A DNA stretch of 64,000 nucleotides from the NCBI RefSeq assembly GCF_018131075.1, contig NZ_JAFCLS010000037.1, positions 20,369-84,368 on the forward strand, in the 5' to 3' direction. The stretch is from Bradyrhizobium sp. JYMT SZCCT0428 (lineage in GTDB: Bacteria > Pseudomonadota > Alphaproteobacteria > Rhizobiales > Xanthobacteraceae). Below the pieces are notes generated by a model that saw only the letters and a program-made list of their open reading frames with translations, ran no database searches and was not told the origin of the DNA. This document shows positions 26,556 through 42,275 of this stretch, in pieces (the stretch's first letter is position 1; the number at the start of each line of letters is the position of its first letter). The translations under genes were made by a program, and so were the position numbers.

Positions 26556-27674
26556 ATGAAATCATTGAAACTCATCGGCCTGGCATTGGGCGCATCATTG
26601 GCGCTTTCGACCACCGCGCTGGCGCAGGACATCAATATCGCAGTGGCGGGCCCGATGACGGGCGGCGAATCCGCATTCGGCCGGCAGATGAAAAACGGTG
26701 CCGAGCAGGCGGTAGCCGATATCAACGCCGCCGGCGGTGTGCTCGGCAAGAAGCTGGCGCTGCAGGTCGGCGACGATGCCTGCGATCCCAAGCAGGCGCG
26801 CTCGGTGGCGGAAAAGTTCGCCAGCGCGAAGATCCCGTTCGTCGCCGGTCACTTCTGCTCGTCCTCGTCGATCCCGGCGTCGGAAGCCTATGCCGACGGC
26901 AACGTGCTGCAGATTACGCCGGCCTCGACCAACCCGCTGTTCACCGAGCGCAAGCTCTGGAACGTGGCGCGCGTCTGCGGCCGCGACGATCAGCAGGGCC
27001 TGATTGCCGCCGATTACATCGTCAAGAACTACAAGGGCAAGAACGTCGCCATCCTCAACGACAAGACCACCTACGGCAAAGGCCTCGCCGACGAAACCAA
27101 GAAGGCGCTCAACAAGGCCGGCGTCACCGAGAAGATGTTCGAATCCTACAACAAGGGCGACAAGGATTTTAACGCGATCGTGTCGCGGCTGAAGCGCGAC
27201 AATATCGATCTGGTCTTTGTCGGCGGTTACCATCAGGAATCCGGCTTGATCCTGCGCCAGATGCGCGACCAGGGCCTGAAGACGGTGTTGATGGCGGGCG
27301 ACGCCTTGAACGACAAGGAGTTCGCCTCGATCGCAGGTCCCGCCGCCGAAGGCACGCTGTTCACCTTCGGCCCCGACCCGCGCAACAAGGCGACCGCCAA
27401 GGAGATCGTCGCCAAGTTCAAGGCCAAGAACATCGATCCCGAAGGCTACACCCTCTACACCTACGCCGCGATGCAGGTCTGGACGAAGGCGGTGGCGAAG
27501 GTCGGCTCGACCGATCCGAAGAAGGTGATGGAAGCCATCAAGGCCGGCGAGTGGGATACCGTGCTCGGCAAGATGGGCTTCGATGCCAAGGGCGACATCA
27601 AGGCGATCGACTATGTCGTCTACAAGTGGGATGCCAAGGGCAACTACACCGAGATCAATCCGAAGGGTTCCTAA
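26556..27674 (+). CDS. Branched-chain amino acid-type ABC substrate-binding protein
   Basis: A 372-residue periplasmic binding protein. The start at 26556 (MKSLKLIGLALGASLALSTT) has a GCGAGGA ribosome site and gives a signal peptide cut after ALAQ; an earlier ATG at 26487 would add 23 residues. The mature part opens with INIAVAGPMTGGESAFGRQM and carries GHFCSSSSIPASEAY and TPASTNPLFTERK, the ligand-site region of LivJ/LivK-type proteins. The ligand may be a branched-chain amino acid; other substrates are possible for this family. A terminator follows. Confidence 0.93.
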   Translation: MKSLKLIGLALGASLALSTTALAQDINIAVAGPMTGGESAFGRQMKNGAEQAVADINAAGGVLGKKLALQVGDDACDPKQARSVAEKFASAKIPFVAGHFCSSSSIPASEAYADGNVLQITPASTNPLFTERKLWNVARVCGRDDQQGLIAADYIVKNYKGKNVAILNDKTTYGKGLADETKKALNKAGVTEKMFESYNKGDKDFNAIVSRLKRDNIDLVFVGGYHQESGLILRQMRDQGLKTVLMAGDALNDKEFASIAGPAAEGTLFTFGPDPRNKATAKEIVAKFKAKNIDPEGYTLYTYAAMQVWTKAVAKVGSTDPKKVMEAIKAGEWDTVLGKMGFDAKGDIKAIDYVVYKWDAKGNYTEINPKGS

Positions 27675-27983
27675 GACCCCTCCCAAGCTTTGTTAGCAAC
27701 GAACGCCCCGGCTTTGCCGGGGCGTTTTTTGTTGGCGGCGCGTTCATCAAGGAAAGCCGAGCCTGCAAAGGGTTAACGGCCTTTCACGCTATGGAACTTT
27801 TTTCCCGGGGTGGTGGAACCAAAGGCATCCGAGCGGTTTTAAACAGTTCGGGGTGGGTTCCATGTCATTGATTTTGCTGCATCACCTGCTGTTCCACCTT
27901 GATCTCCGATCGGGCGGCACGTCTTATGGCGCAAATCGCATACCAGCGGCCAGATTCGCGCGACATCGCCTCGAGGAGACACC
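27675..27983. other. Intergenic region between liv operon and poly-HAMP kinase
   Basis: Apart from the terminator, this stretch holds no credible gene. It must carry the promoter for the kinase gene, whose start is preceded by CGAGGAGA. A TGGAACTTTT...TTTTAAACAG segment around 27790-27845 resembles a promoter-like AT-richer patch, but no boxes are clear. Confidence 0.4.
27702..27730 (+). terminator. Rho-independent terminator of the liv operon
   Basis: A 10-bp stem ACGCCCCGGC/GCCGGGGCGT with a TTT loop, followed by TTTTTT. It lies 28 bases after the binding-protein stop. Confidence 0.93.
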
Positions 27984-34270
<6,287 letters not shown>

Positions 34271-34271
<1 letters not shown>

Positions 34272-35782
34272 TGCAGATGATGGACCAAGAGAAAGTAAAC
34301 ATACTTCTGGTGGACGATCAGCCGGCAAAGCTGCTCGCCTATGAGGTCATCCTGAAGGAGCTCGGAGAGAACCTGGTCTCGGCCGCCTCGGGGCGCGAGG
34401 CGCTTGAGTTCCTGCTGAAGAACGACGTCGCCATCATCCTGGTCGACGTTTGCATGCCGGAACTGGACGGCTTCGAGCTCGCCGCGATGATCCGCGAACA
34501 CCCCCGTTTCCAGAAGACGGCGATGATCTTCATCTCGGCGATCCAGGTCAGCGATCTGGACCGGCTGCGCGGCTACGAGATGGGCGCGGTCGACTACGTT
34601 CCGGTGCCGGTGGTGCCTGAAGTGCTGCGCGCCAAGATCAAGGTGTTCGCCGAACTCTATCGCAAGACCCGTCAGCTGGAGCGGCTCAATGTCGAGCTCG
34701 AGGATCGGGTACGCGCCCGCACCGCCGAACTGGAAGAATCCCATGCGCGGCTCTTGGAAAGCGAGCAGCGCCGGAGCCTGGCGATCGCCGCGGGAAAGAT
34801 GGGGTCGTGGGATTGGGACTGGGTCAATGGCGACTGGATGTGGGACGAGGGCCAGTATCAAATTCTCGGCGTCGATCCCGGCAGCCTTGAGCTGACACCG
34901 GCCAATATTCAGGCCCTGATCCATCCGGACGACGTTCCTGAACTGCACGATGCGTGGGCGAGTTTCGCCCGGGGCGAGAAATCGTACGAAGCGGAATTTC
35001 GCGTCATCCGCCCGGACGGCGAAGTGCGCTGGTGCGCGGGAACGGCCGCGGCGAGCACCGACAAGGACGGCCGCGTCATCCGCGTCAGCGGCGTGACGGT
35101 CGACATCACCGAACGCAAACAGGCCGAAGAACGCCAAAACCTGCTCGCGCGCGAAGTCGATCACCGCGCCAAGAACGCGCTGGCGCTGGCGCAGTCGATC
35201 GTTCGGCTGACGCGCGGCGAAAACGTCAAGAGCTACATCCGCTCGGTCGAAGGCCGCATCACCGCGCTCGCACGCGTGCACACCGTGCTTTCGCTGTCGA
35301 GTTGGCAGGGTGCTGAAATAGGCAAGCTGATCGACGAAGAGCTGGCGCCATATTCGATGGGCGATCAGATCGCATTGCGCGGCGCCGAGGTGCAGCTGCA
35401 ACCGGCGACCGCGCAGACGGTGGCATTGGCGCTGCACGAACTCGTCACCAATTCGGCCAAGTATGGCGCGCTGTCGGCGTTGACGGGCCGGCTATCGGTG
35501 AAGTGGGAGCTCGAGTCGGGCCTTCTCGAACTCGTCTGGATGGAGACTGGCGGGCCTGTGGTCGAAAAACCGATATCAAGGGGATTTGGCACACGGAGCG
35601 TGATCGCCAGCATCGAGTCGCAACTCGGCGGCAAGGCCGAATTCGATTGGCGTCCCGAAGGTCTCGTTTGCCGGCTGTTGGTTCCGCTGGCGCGCCAGAC
35701 CGCGCCCGATCCGGCTCCGCCTCGGGAAACCGTGGCGGATAAAGCCGGCAACAGACGCGTTGGAAAATCGGCCCGGCCGTGA
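34271..35782 (+). CDS. Receiver-PAS-HWE histidine kinase
   Basis: A 503-residue soluble protein. The start at 34271 is used because its ATG shares one base with the stop of the poly-HAMP kinase. Receiver domain (~9-125) with acceptor Asp59 (ILVDVCMPELDG); the usual receiver Lys-Pro is replaced by Val-Pro (DYVPVPVVPEVL). A coiled coil links to a PAS domain (~173-285) and an HWE-family kinase domain with His298 in EVDHRAKNALALAQ, N-box ALHELVTNSAKYGALS and the WxE-type WMETGGP. The receiver probably takes phosphate from the upstream hybrid kinase and controls the HWE kinase. Confidence 0.93.
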
Positions 35783-35797
35783 CGGCTGAAGGGCGGA

Positions 35798-36199
35798 TTA
35801 CCGCGCGGCCGCCCCGGCAACGGCGCCCGCCGATGGCCGCACCGCTTCCCGGGCCGCGTCGATCGCGCGGATCAGGTCGGTCGGACGAAACGGCTTTTGC
35901 AGGCAGACCACGTCAGCCAGTTCAGGTGATTTGGACAGGAAGTCGAGCGCCGTCATGCCGGATATCGCGACAACAGGCAGGTCGGGCACCCGTTCGCGCA
36001 TCGTCGCGATAACATCGGAGCCGTTCGATCCCTGCAGGAAGATATCGACGATCGCGAGATCGAAATCGGCAGCTTCGAATGCCGTCAATCCCGCATCGGC
36101 GGTGGCAGCCTCGACGATTTCGAATTGGTTGATCCGCAGCACGATCGAGATCATCGTGCGCACGTCGGACTGGTCGTCGATCACAAGAACACGGGGCAT
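35798..36199 (-). CDS. Single-domain response regulator
   Basis: A 133-residue CheY-like receiver: acidic pair Asp8/Asp9, acceptor Asp52 (AIVDIFLQGSNG), switch Ser80 (VVAISGM) and Lys102 (CLQKPFRP), followed by a short Ala/Gly-rich tail. No output domain, so it must act by protein contact or as a phosphate shuttle. It points toward the two upstream kinases from the opposite strand, ending 15 bases from the HWE kinase stop. Confidence 0.92.
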   Translation of the reverse strand: MPRVLVIDDQSDVRTMISIVLRINQFEIVEAATADAGLTAFEAADFDLAIVDIFLQGSNGSDVIATMRERVPDLPVVAISGMTALDFLSKSPELADVVCLQKPFRPTDLIRAIDAAREAVRPSAGAVAGAAAR

Positions 36200-36667
36200 G
36201 CAAAAATTCCCGAACGGCCGTGCAAATAGCCTATGATAAAAGTACCCGACGTAGACGCCACGCCGCGTGGAATATTCAGCGTTTGGGTAAAGGGCCGGTT
36301 ACCCGGGACCTGTCTTTCCGGCCATGAATTGAATGGGTAGTATGTAACCCTGGGTTGATTCCATCCGGCCCGACCTCATTGTAGACTCGGCGTGCCCATT
36401 TCGGCCCCTGAGCAGCTCCGCGTCGCCTGCCTGTTTTTAGTCTGTTAGAGCGTTTTCCAGCGAAGTGGACACCCGTTCGCGTGAAGAAAACGCGTCAAAA
36501 CTAGAATCTAGAGCCCCGTTCCGATTCCATCGGAACGGAAAGGGCTCTAGTCCTCCCGATCGATATCCGCCTATCGGCTAGATACGCCCCTTCAGTGGAT
36601 AGGTTAATGTTCGCGCATTTGGTACTGGTCCGATGGCGCGTTCGATGCCAGTTTGCCAGGGACAACG
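36200..36667. other. Intergenic stretch with a palindromic repeat
   Basis: Gene-free region between divergent regulators. At 36447-36550 is the GAGCGTTTTCCAGCGAAGTG / GTTCGCGTGAAGAAAACGCG repeat ending in the hairpin CCGTTCCGATTCCATCGGAACGG and GAGCCC...GGGCTCTAG arms. Promoters for the response regulator and the MASE4 kinase must be here. Confidence 0.7.
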
Positions 36668-39448
36668 ATGCAGACGGCTGACGAACGCAACATCTTTCTA
36701 TCGACCCTGCCGGCGAGCAGCCGCGATCGCAGGGCTGCGCTGGCAGTGGTCGGCGTCTCGACGGTTCTGTTCGTCCTCGCCGCAGTTTACGCCAGGGTGC
36801 CGCTAGCCCCCGTTCCGGCCTTCATTCCAAGTTATCAATCCGCGCTCGCGATCAACGATCTCATCACCGCGATCCTGCTGTTCTCGCAGTTCGCTATCTT
36901 ACGCTCGCGGGCGCTGCTGCTGCTCGCGAGCGGATATTTGTTCACCGCCGTCGCGGCGATCGTTCACGCCCTGACCTTTCCAGGTGTCTTTGCTCCGACC
37001 GGGCTGCTCGATGCCGGCCCGCAGACAACCGCATGGCTTTACCAGATCTGGCACATCGTATTTTCGGTTGTCGTGCTCGGCTATGCGTTCCTGAAAGACA
37101 AGGATGGTGGCCCGACAATACCGGGATCCGAGGTACGGGCGATCCTGGGCAGCATCGTTGCGGTCGCGGCTGCCATATCCTTTGCCGCCTGGTTCGTCAC
37201 CGCCAGACATGACCTGCTGCCTGTCATGATCCGTGGCGGGCATTTCACCTACACCCTGATCGGCACCCTGACGGCGGAAGTGCTCCTCAGCTTCGCGGCG
37301 CTGCTGATCCTGTGGCACCGGCGACCGCATTCCGTGCTCGACGTCTGGCTGATGGTCGTGATGTGTGCCTGGATGTACGACATCGCGCTGTCCGGAATTC
37401 TCAACGCGGCCCGGTTCGATCTGGGGTTTTACGCCGGCCGGATCTACGGACTTTGTGCGGCCAGTTTCGTCCTCGCAGTGCTCCTGATCGACAATGTCGC
37501 CCTGCAAGCCCAGTTGGCCCGGCTGCTCGACAAGCTGCGCCGACAGGCTGCTTCCGAGCGCAGCCTCCACACCGAGCGCGAACGTCTTTTCAGCGCGGTC
37601 GTCGAATCCTCCAACGACGCCATCATCACCAAATCGCTCGACGGCATCATCACCGGCTGGAACCGCGCCGCCGAGCGCCTGTTCGGGTTCGTTTCGATCG
37701 AAGCCGTGGGCCGGCACGTTGACCTTATTGTTCCGGCAGACCGCCGCGCCGAGGTTCGCAATATCCTCCAACAGGTCCGCCGTGGCGAGAGGGTCGAAGA
37801 CTTCGAAACGGTGCGTACCCACAAGGACGGGCGAGCGGTGGATGTCTTGCTGACCATCGCGCCGATCCGGTCGGCTGCCGGCGAAATTGTCGGCGCATCG
37901 AAGATCGCGCGCGACATTACCGATAGCAAGCGGACGCAAAAGGCGCTCAACCAGGAGATCGAAGAACGCCAACGCATCTTCGAAACCTCGCACGACCTGA
38001 TCTTCGTCACCGACAGCAGCGGAAATTTCATCCAGGTCAGTCCGAGCGCCAAGATCATCCTCGGTTACGATCCGGCCGAAATGATCGGCCGGAGCGCCAT
38101 CCATTTCATCCACCCTGAGGATCTCGAGAGCACGCGCAACGAGATGCGCGCGGCGCGGCGCGGAAACCAGCTGCGAAATTTCGAGACCCGCTACATGCAC
38201 AAGGGCGGACAGTCCGTCACCTTGAATTGGACCGGCACGTGGTCGGAGCCGGTGAAACGGCATTTCTTCATCGGCCGCGACCTCACCGAGAAGCAGGCCG
38301 CGGAAGCCCAGTTGCGGCACATCCAGAAGATGGACGCGATCGGCCAGCTGACCGGCGGCGTCGCGCACGACTTCAACAACATCCTGACCGTGATCACCGG
38401 GACCATCGGAATCCTGGAGGAATCGGTTGCCGACAAGCCCGAACTCGTCGCCATTACCAGGCTGATCGACGAAGCCGCCGAACGCGGCGCCAACCTGACC
38501 AAGCATCTGCTGGCTTTTGCCCGCAAGCAGCCGCTGCAGCCTGTTGAAGTCGACGTCAATGGGCTGGTGCTGGAGGCCGCCAAACTGCTGCACCCGACGC
38601 TCGGCGAAAACGTCGAGATCACGCCGCTGCTGGCCGAGGATGCATGGACAGCCCTGGTCGATCCGAACCAGCTCTCGACGGCGGTGCTCAACCTTGCCCT
38701 CAACGCGCGCGACGCCATGCCCAATGGCGGCAAGCTCGCGCTCGAGACCGGCAACATCTTTCTCGACGAGAACTACGCCGGCATGCACAGCGAGGTTGTG
38801 CCCGGCCATTATGTGATGGTCGCGGTGAGCGATACCGGCACCGGAATCCCCGCAGCGCTGATCGAGCGCGTGTTCGATCCCTTCTTCACCACCAAGGAGG
38901 TCGGCAAGGGCACCGGCCTCGGGCTCAGCATGGTGTTCGGTTTCGTCAAGCAGTCAGGCGGCCATATCAAGATCTACAGCGAGGAAGGCCACGGCACATC
39001 GGTCAAGATGTACCTGCCGCGCGCTACGGGATTGAACCAGACCGCCGCCGAAGCCGCGATATCAGCCAATGTCGAGGGCGGCACCGAGACCGTTCTCGTC
39101 GTCGAAGACGATTCGCTGGTGCGCCGTTACGTGATGACGCAGATCGAAAGCCTCGGCTACACCACGCTCGAGGCGGCCAATGCCAGCGAGGCCCTGCAGA
39201 TCATCGATACCGCCCCGACGCTGCATTTGCTCTTCACCGACGTCATCATGCCCGGCATGATGAATGGCCGCCAGCTGGTCGACGAGGCGCTGAAACGGCG
39301 CCCGTCGCTGAAGACCCTGTACACCTCAGGCTATACCGAAAACGCCATCGTTCACCACGGCCGCCTCGATTCCGGCGTGCTGCTGCTCGCCAAGCCGTAC
39401 CGCAAGTCCGAACTCGCCAGGATGTTCAGATTGGCGCTTGGCAGTTGA
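36668..39448 (+). CDS. MASE4-PAS-PAS hybrid histidine kinase
   Basis: A 926-residue membrane kinase. The start at 36668 (MQTADERNIF) has a CCAGGGA ribosome site. Residues ~20-280 form a MASE4-type sensor with about eight membrane segments; motifs FIPSYQSALAINDLITA, LTFPGVFAPTGLL and TAWLYQIWH are typical. Two PAS domains follow (~305-420, ~430-545), then HisKA with His567 (LTGGVAHDFNNIL), HATPase (NLALNARDAMP, DTGTGIP, GTGLGLSMV) and a C-terminal receiver with Asp858 (FTDVIMPGM) and a Lys in LAKPYRK. It is probably a membrane-linked sensor that signals through its own receiver. Confidence 0.94.
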   Translation: MQTADERNIFLSTLPASSRDRRAALAVVGVSTVLFVLAAVYARVPLAPVPAFIPSYQSALAINDLITAILLFSQFAILRSRALLLLASGYLFTAVAAIVHALTFPGVFAPTGLLDAGPQTTAWLYQIWHIVFSVVVLGYAFLKDKDGGPTIPGSEVRAILGSIVAVAAAISFAAWFVTARHDLLPVMIRGGHFTYTLIGTLTAEVLLSFAALLILWHRRPHSVLDVWLMVVMCAWMYDIALSGILNAARFDLGFYAGRIYGLCAASFVLAVLLIDNVALQAQLARLLDKLRRQAASERSLHTERERLFSAVVESSNDAIITKSLDGIITGWNRAAERLFGFVSIEAVGRHVDLIVPADRRAEVRNILQQVRRGERVEDFETVRTHKDGRAVDVLLTIAPIRSAAGEIVGASKIARDITDSKRTQKALNQEIEERQRIFETSHDLIFVTDSSGNFIQVSPSAKIILGYDPAEMIGRSAIHFIHPEDLESTRNEMRAARRGNQLRNFETRYMHKGGQSVTLNWTGTWSEPVKRHFFIGRDLTEKQAAEAQLRHIQKMDAIGQLTGGVAHDFNNILTVITGTIGILEESVADKPELVAITRLIDEAAERGANLTKHLLAFARKQPLQPVEVDVNGLVLEAAKLLHPTLGENVEITPLLAEDAWTALVDPNQLSTAVLNLALNARDAMPNGGKLALETGNIFLDENYAGMHSEVVPGHYVMVAVSDTGTGIPAALIERVFDPFFTTKEVGKGTGLGLSMVFGFVKQSGGHIKIYSEEGHGTSVKMYLPRATGLNQTAAEAAISANVEGGTETVLVVEDDSLVRRYVMTQIESLGYTTLEAANASEALQIIDTAPTLHLLFTDVIMPGMMNGRQLVDEALKRRPSLKTLYTSGYTENAIVHHGRLDSGVLLLAKPYRKSELARMFRLALGS

Positions 39449-39531
39449 AGCCTTGTTGACGGCCAATATATCGGCGAGGATGACCAGGTATCGATGGCCG
39501 CAATCGGTGCGGACTTGAACGGACCGGCATC

Positions 39532-40527
39532 TTGAAAAACCTTCTCACCGACATTTCCGGCGTTCGCGTCGGCCACGCCGAAGACGCTTCCGTCGCGTCC
39601 GGCGTGACTGCAATCATTTTCGATAACCCCGCGACCGCGTCGATCGATGTCCGCGGCGGCGGCCCCGGCACCCGCGATGAAGCCCTGCTCAAGCCTGAAG
39701 CCACGGTCGAGGCCGTCGACGCGATTACGCTCTCCGGCGGTTCCGCGCTTGGGCTGGATGCCGCGGGCGGCGTGCAGGCCTGGCTCGCCGAACAGGGGCG
39801 CGGCCTGCGGATCCGCGAAGCGATTATCCCGATCGTGCCCGGCGCGATCTGCTTCGATCTTCTCAACGGCGGCAACAAGGCCTGGGGACGTTTCCCGCCC
39901 TATCGCGATCTCGGCTATGCCGCCGCCTGCGCGGCTGGCACCGATTTCGCGCTCGGCAGCGTCGGCGCCGGGCTTGGCGCCACCACCGCCAATTTCAAGG
40001 GCGGCCTTGGTTCGGCCTCCGCGCAAACCGAAGACGGCGTCATGGTGGCGGCGCTTGCGGTGGTCAATGCCGTCGGCAGCGTGACGGTCGGCGACGGGCC
40101 GTGGTTCTGGGCGGCGCCGTTTGAAATGGGCGGCGAGTATGGCGGACGCGGACTGCCGCCGTCATTCACAAAAGACATGCTGAAGGCGCGGCTCAAGGGT
40201 GGCCCGGAACCGATCTCCGGAGAAAACACCACGCTGGTCGTCGTCGTCACCGACGCGGTGCTGACGAAAGCGCAGGCCAAGCGCCTCGCGATGATCGCAC
40301 AAACCGGCATGGCGCGCGCGATCTACCCGGTGCATGCGCCAACCGACGGCGATGTGGTGTTTGCGGCGGCGACCGGCAGGAAGCCGGTCGATCCGCGGCA
40401 CGGCCTCACCGAACTCGGGATGGTGGCGGCCAACGTGGTCGCCCGCGCGATCGCGCGCGGCGTCCACCAGGCGACCGCGCTGCCCTTTCTGGGCGCGCTA
40501 CCGGCGTGGAGGGATCGCTTCGGCTAG
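39532..40527 (+). CDS. P1 family (S58) peptidase / NylC-like hydrolase
   Basis: A 331-residue N-terminal-nucleophile hydrolase precursor: LTDISGVRVGHAED, ITLSGGSALGLDAAGGVQAW, GAGLGATTANFKGGLGSAS and NTTLVVVVTDAVLTKAQAK. Self-cleavage is expected between Asn232 and Thr233, giving a large and small subunit, as in NylC-type enzymes and DmpA-related aminopeptidases. The start is TTG at 39532; no better ATG is in frame. The substrate may be a peptide or cyclic amide; it cannot be decided here. Confidence 0.88.
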   Translation: MKNLLTDISGVRVGHAEDASVASGVTAIIFDNPATASIDVRGGGPGTRDEALLKPEATVEAVDAITLSGGSALGLDAAGGVQAWLAEQGRGLRIREAIIPIVPGAICFDLLNGGNKAWGRFPPYRDLGYAAACAAGTDFALGSVGAGLGATTANFKGGLGSASAQTEDGVMVAALAVVNAVGSVTVGDGPWFWAAPFEMGGEYGGRGLPPSFTKDMLKARLKGGPEPISGENTTLVVVVTDAVLTKAQAKRLAMIAQTGMARAIYPVHAPTDGDVVFAAATGRKPVDPRHGLTELGMVAANVVARAIARGVHQATALPFLGALPAWRDRFG

Positions 40528-40566
40528 GTCGCACTCCGAAGCTCATCGCCGGGTCTCTAGACTAGT

Positions 40567-41316
40567 TTAGGCGCTCAACGAGAGCGACGCGGTGGCCGAG
40601 GCCGAAATCGCCTGCGCCTGACGCTGGATCATCTTCTCGATGATATTATACGACGATGTTGCGGCGCTCGAAGCGCTCGCCGATGCAGCCGACGTCATCG
40701 TAACCTTGGAACCGTCCGCATAGGTCAGCGATGTCGTCACCGAACCGTCGCTGTTGGTGACGGACGTACTGGATGCGCCCTGCAGCGCCTGCATCAGGGG
40801 ATCGGAATTCGATCCGCCCTCGCCCGAACCGCTGGCGGCGCGATGGTGGCGGCCCTTGCCGCCCTTCAGCGCCGACGCCAATTCGCTAAGACTGACCGAG
40901 CCGTCGCCGTCCTTGTCGAGCTTGCCGAAGACGCTGTCGGCATTATCCAGATTGGTGCCGCCGGCGCCCAGCGCGCCCTCGAATTCCGATTTGGTGATCT
41001 TGCCGTCGCCATTGCCGTCGATCTGCGCGAACAGGCTCTTGAGCGCGTCCGAGCGGCTCGTGGGCTCCTGTGAGGTCGATCCCGTGGTGGACTGGCTTTG
41101 CGCGGCCAGCAGCGCGCTCATGGTTGCCGGCGAGATCTGCGAACCGCCGTTGCCTCCGGCGCTGCTGCTCGAACCGGTCGAGGCCGAGGCAGTCGCGAAG
41201 GAGTCGAACAGGCTTGTCTTGGCAGTTCCGGTGGCTTTTGCGGACGACGACTTCGAGGAAGTCAGCGCCTGGAGGGCATCGATCGCCGATGACGCGGCAC
41301 CAAGAGCAAGCAACAT
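40567..41316 (-). CDS. EF-hand domain protein
   Basis: A 249-residue Ser/Ala-rich protein with two EF-hand calcium loops in its middle: DGNGDGKITKSEF (~residues 99-111) and DKDGDGSVSLSEL (~133-145). The flanks are low in complexity (SSSKATGTAKTS; SASASSAATSS). No clear signal peptide, although the first residues are hydrophobic. Related calcium-loop proteins are common in rhizobia, where their location and role are unsettled. It is convergent with the P1 peptidase gene. Confidence 0.85.
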   Translation of the reverse strand: MLLALGAASSAIDALQALTSSKSSSAKATGTAKTSLFDSFATASASTGSSSSAGGNGGSQISPATMSALLAAQSQSTTGSTSQEPTSRSDALKSLFAQIDGNGDGKITKSEFEGALGAGGTNLDNADSVFGKLDKDGDGSVSLSELASALKGGKGRHHRAASGSGEGGSNSDPLMQALQGASSTSVTNSDGSVTTSLTYADGSKVTMTSAASASASSAATSSYNIIEKMIQRQAQAISASATASLSLSA

Positions 41317-41573
41317 GACAGAACCCCAACAACGCCGCAGAGCGCGGCCCTTCGTTCATGCCGGTTCCTCAGCAAGCGCCATGCCACGGCGAGAAACCCA
41401 ACAAAACCGCGGCTTTCCTGATCTTGCCCGGGCCGTCGAGGCAGGAACCTGCCCGGCAATAGCTGCCCGCCGCGGCAGATTTTTCCGCTCGACCAGAGTC
41501 ATCGCAGCCGCATTGCCCCCGGCCGCCCTGCATGATACGCGGGGGAATCCGTCCCTTGTGCACCGGAGCGCAC

Positions 41574-42275
41574 ATGTCCCAGCAATTTGCCTCGCGTCCG
41601 CTCGTCATTGCCCCGTCGATCCTCGCTTCGGATTTCTCCAGGCTGGGCGAGGAAGTCCGCGCGGTGGACGCCGCCGGCGCCGACTGGATCCATCTCGACG
41701 TGATGGACGGGCACTTCGTGCCGAACATTTCCTACGGCCCCGACGTCATCAAGGCGATGCGCCCGCATACCAAGAAGATCTTCGACGCGCATTTGATGAT
41801 CGCACCGTGCGATCCCTATCTCGAAGCCTTCGCCAAGGCCGGCTGCGACCAGATCACCGTCCACGCCGAGGCGGGTCCGCATCTGCATCGCTCGCTGCAG
41901 GCGATCCGCGCGCTCGGCAAGAAGGCCGGCGTCTCGCTCAATCCGGGCACGCCGGTAAGCGCAATCGAATACGTCATCGACCTGATCGACCTCGTGCTCG
42001 TGATGTCGGTCAATCCCGGCTTCGGCGGCCAGGCCTTCATCCGCTCGGCGCTCGGCAAGATCAGCGACATCCGGGCGATGACCGCGGGCCGTCCGATCGA
42101 TATCGAGGTCGACGGCGGCGTCGGTCCTGACGTCGCGGGCGAACTCGCCGCCGCCGGCGCCAACGCGCTGGTCGCGGGCTCCGCGGTGTTCAAGGGCGGC
42201 ACCGTGGAAGCCTACAAGACCAACATATCCGCGATCCGCAATGCGGCGGCGATGGCGCGCGGCGAAGCGATCTAG
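41574..42275 (+). CDS. rpe: Ribulose-phosphate 3-epimerase
   Basis: A 233-residue TIM-barrel enzyme that interconverts ribulose 5-phosphate and xylulose 5-phosphate in the pentose phosphate and Calvin cycles. Diagnostic sequences: IAPSILASDFSRL, WIHLDVMDGHFVPNISYG, LVMSVNPGFGGQAF and IEVDGGVG, with metal-site His, Asp, His and Asp in place. The start at 41574 has an ACCGGAG ribosome site; an upstream in-frame ATG at 41532 would add 14 residues unlike the family. It stands alone, at the boundary with the decayed accessory region. Confidence 0.96.
   Translation: MSQQFASRPLVIAPSILASDFSRLGEEVRAVDAAGADWIHLDVMDGHFVPNISYGPDVIKAMRPHTKKIFDAHLMIAPCDPYLEAFAKAGCDQITVHAEAGPHLHRSLQAIRALGKKAGVSLNPGTPVSAIEYVIDLIDLVLVMSVNPGFGGQAFIRSALGKISDIRAMTAGRPIDIEVDGGVGPDVAGELAAAGANALVAGSAVFKGGTVEAYKTNISAIRNAAAMARGEAI

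Noticed and set aside
36899..38809. Minus-strand frame of about 636 codons over the MASE4 kinase
   Set aside because: Shadow frame with no domain; the plus-strand gene explains the region.
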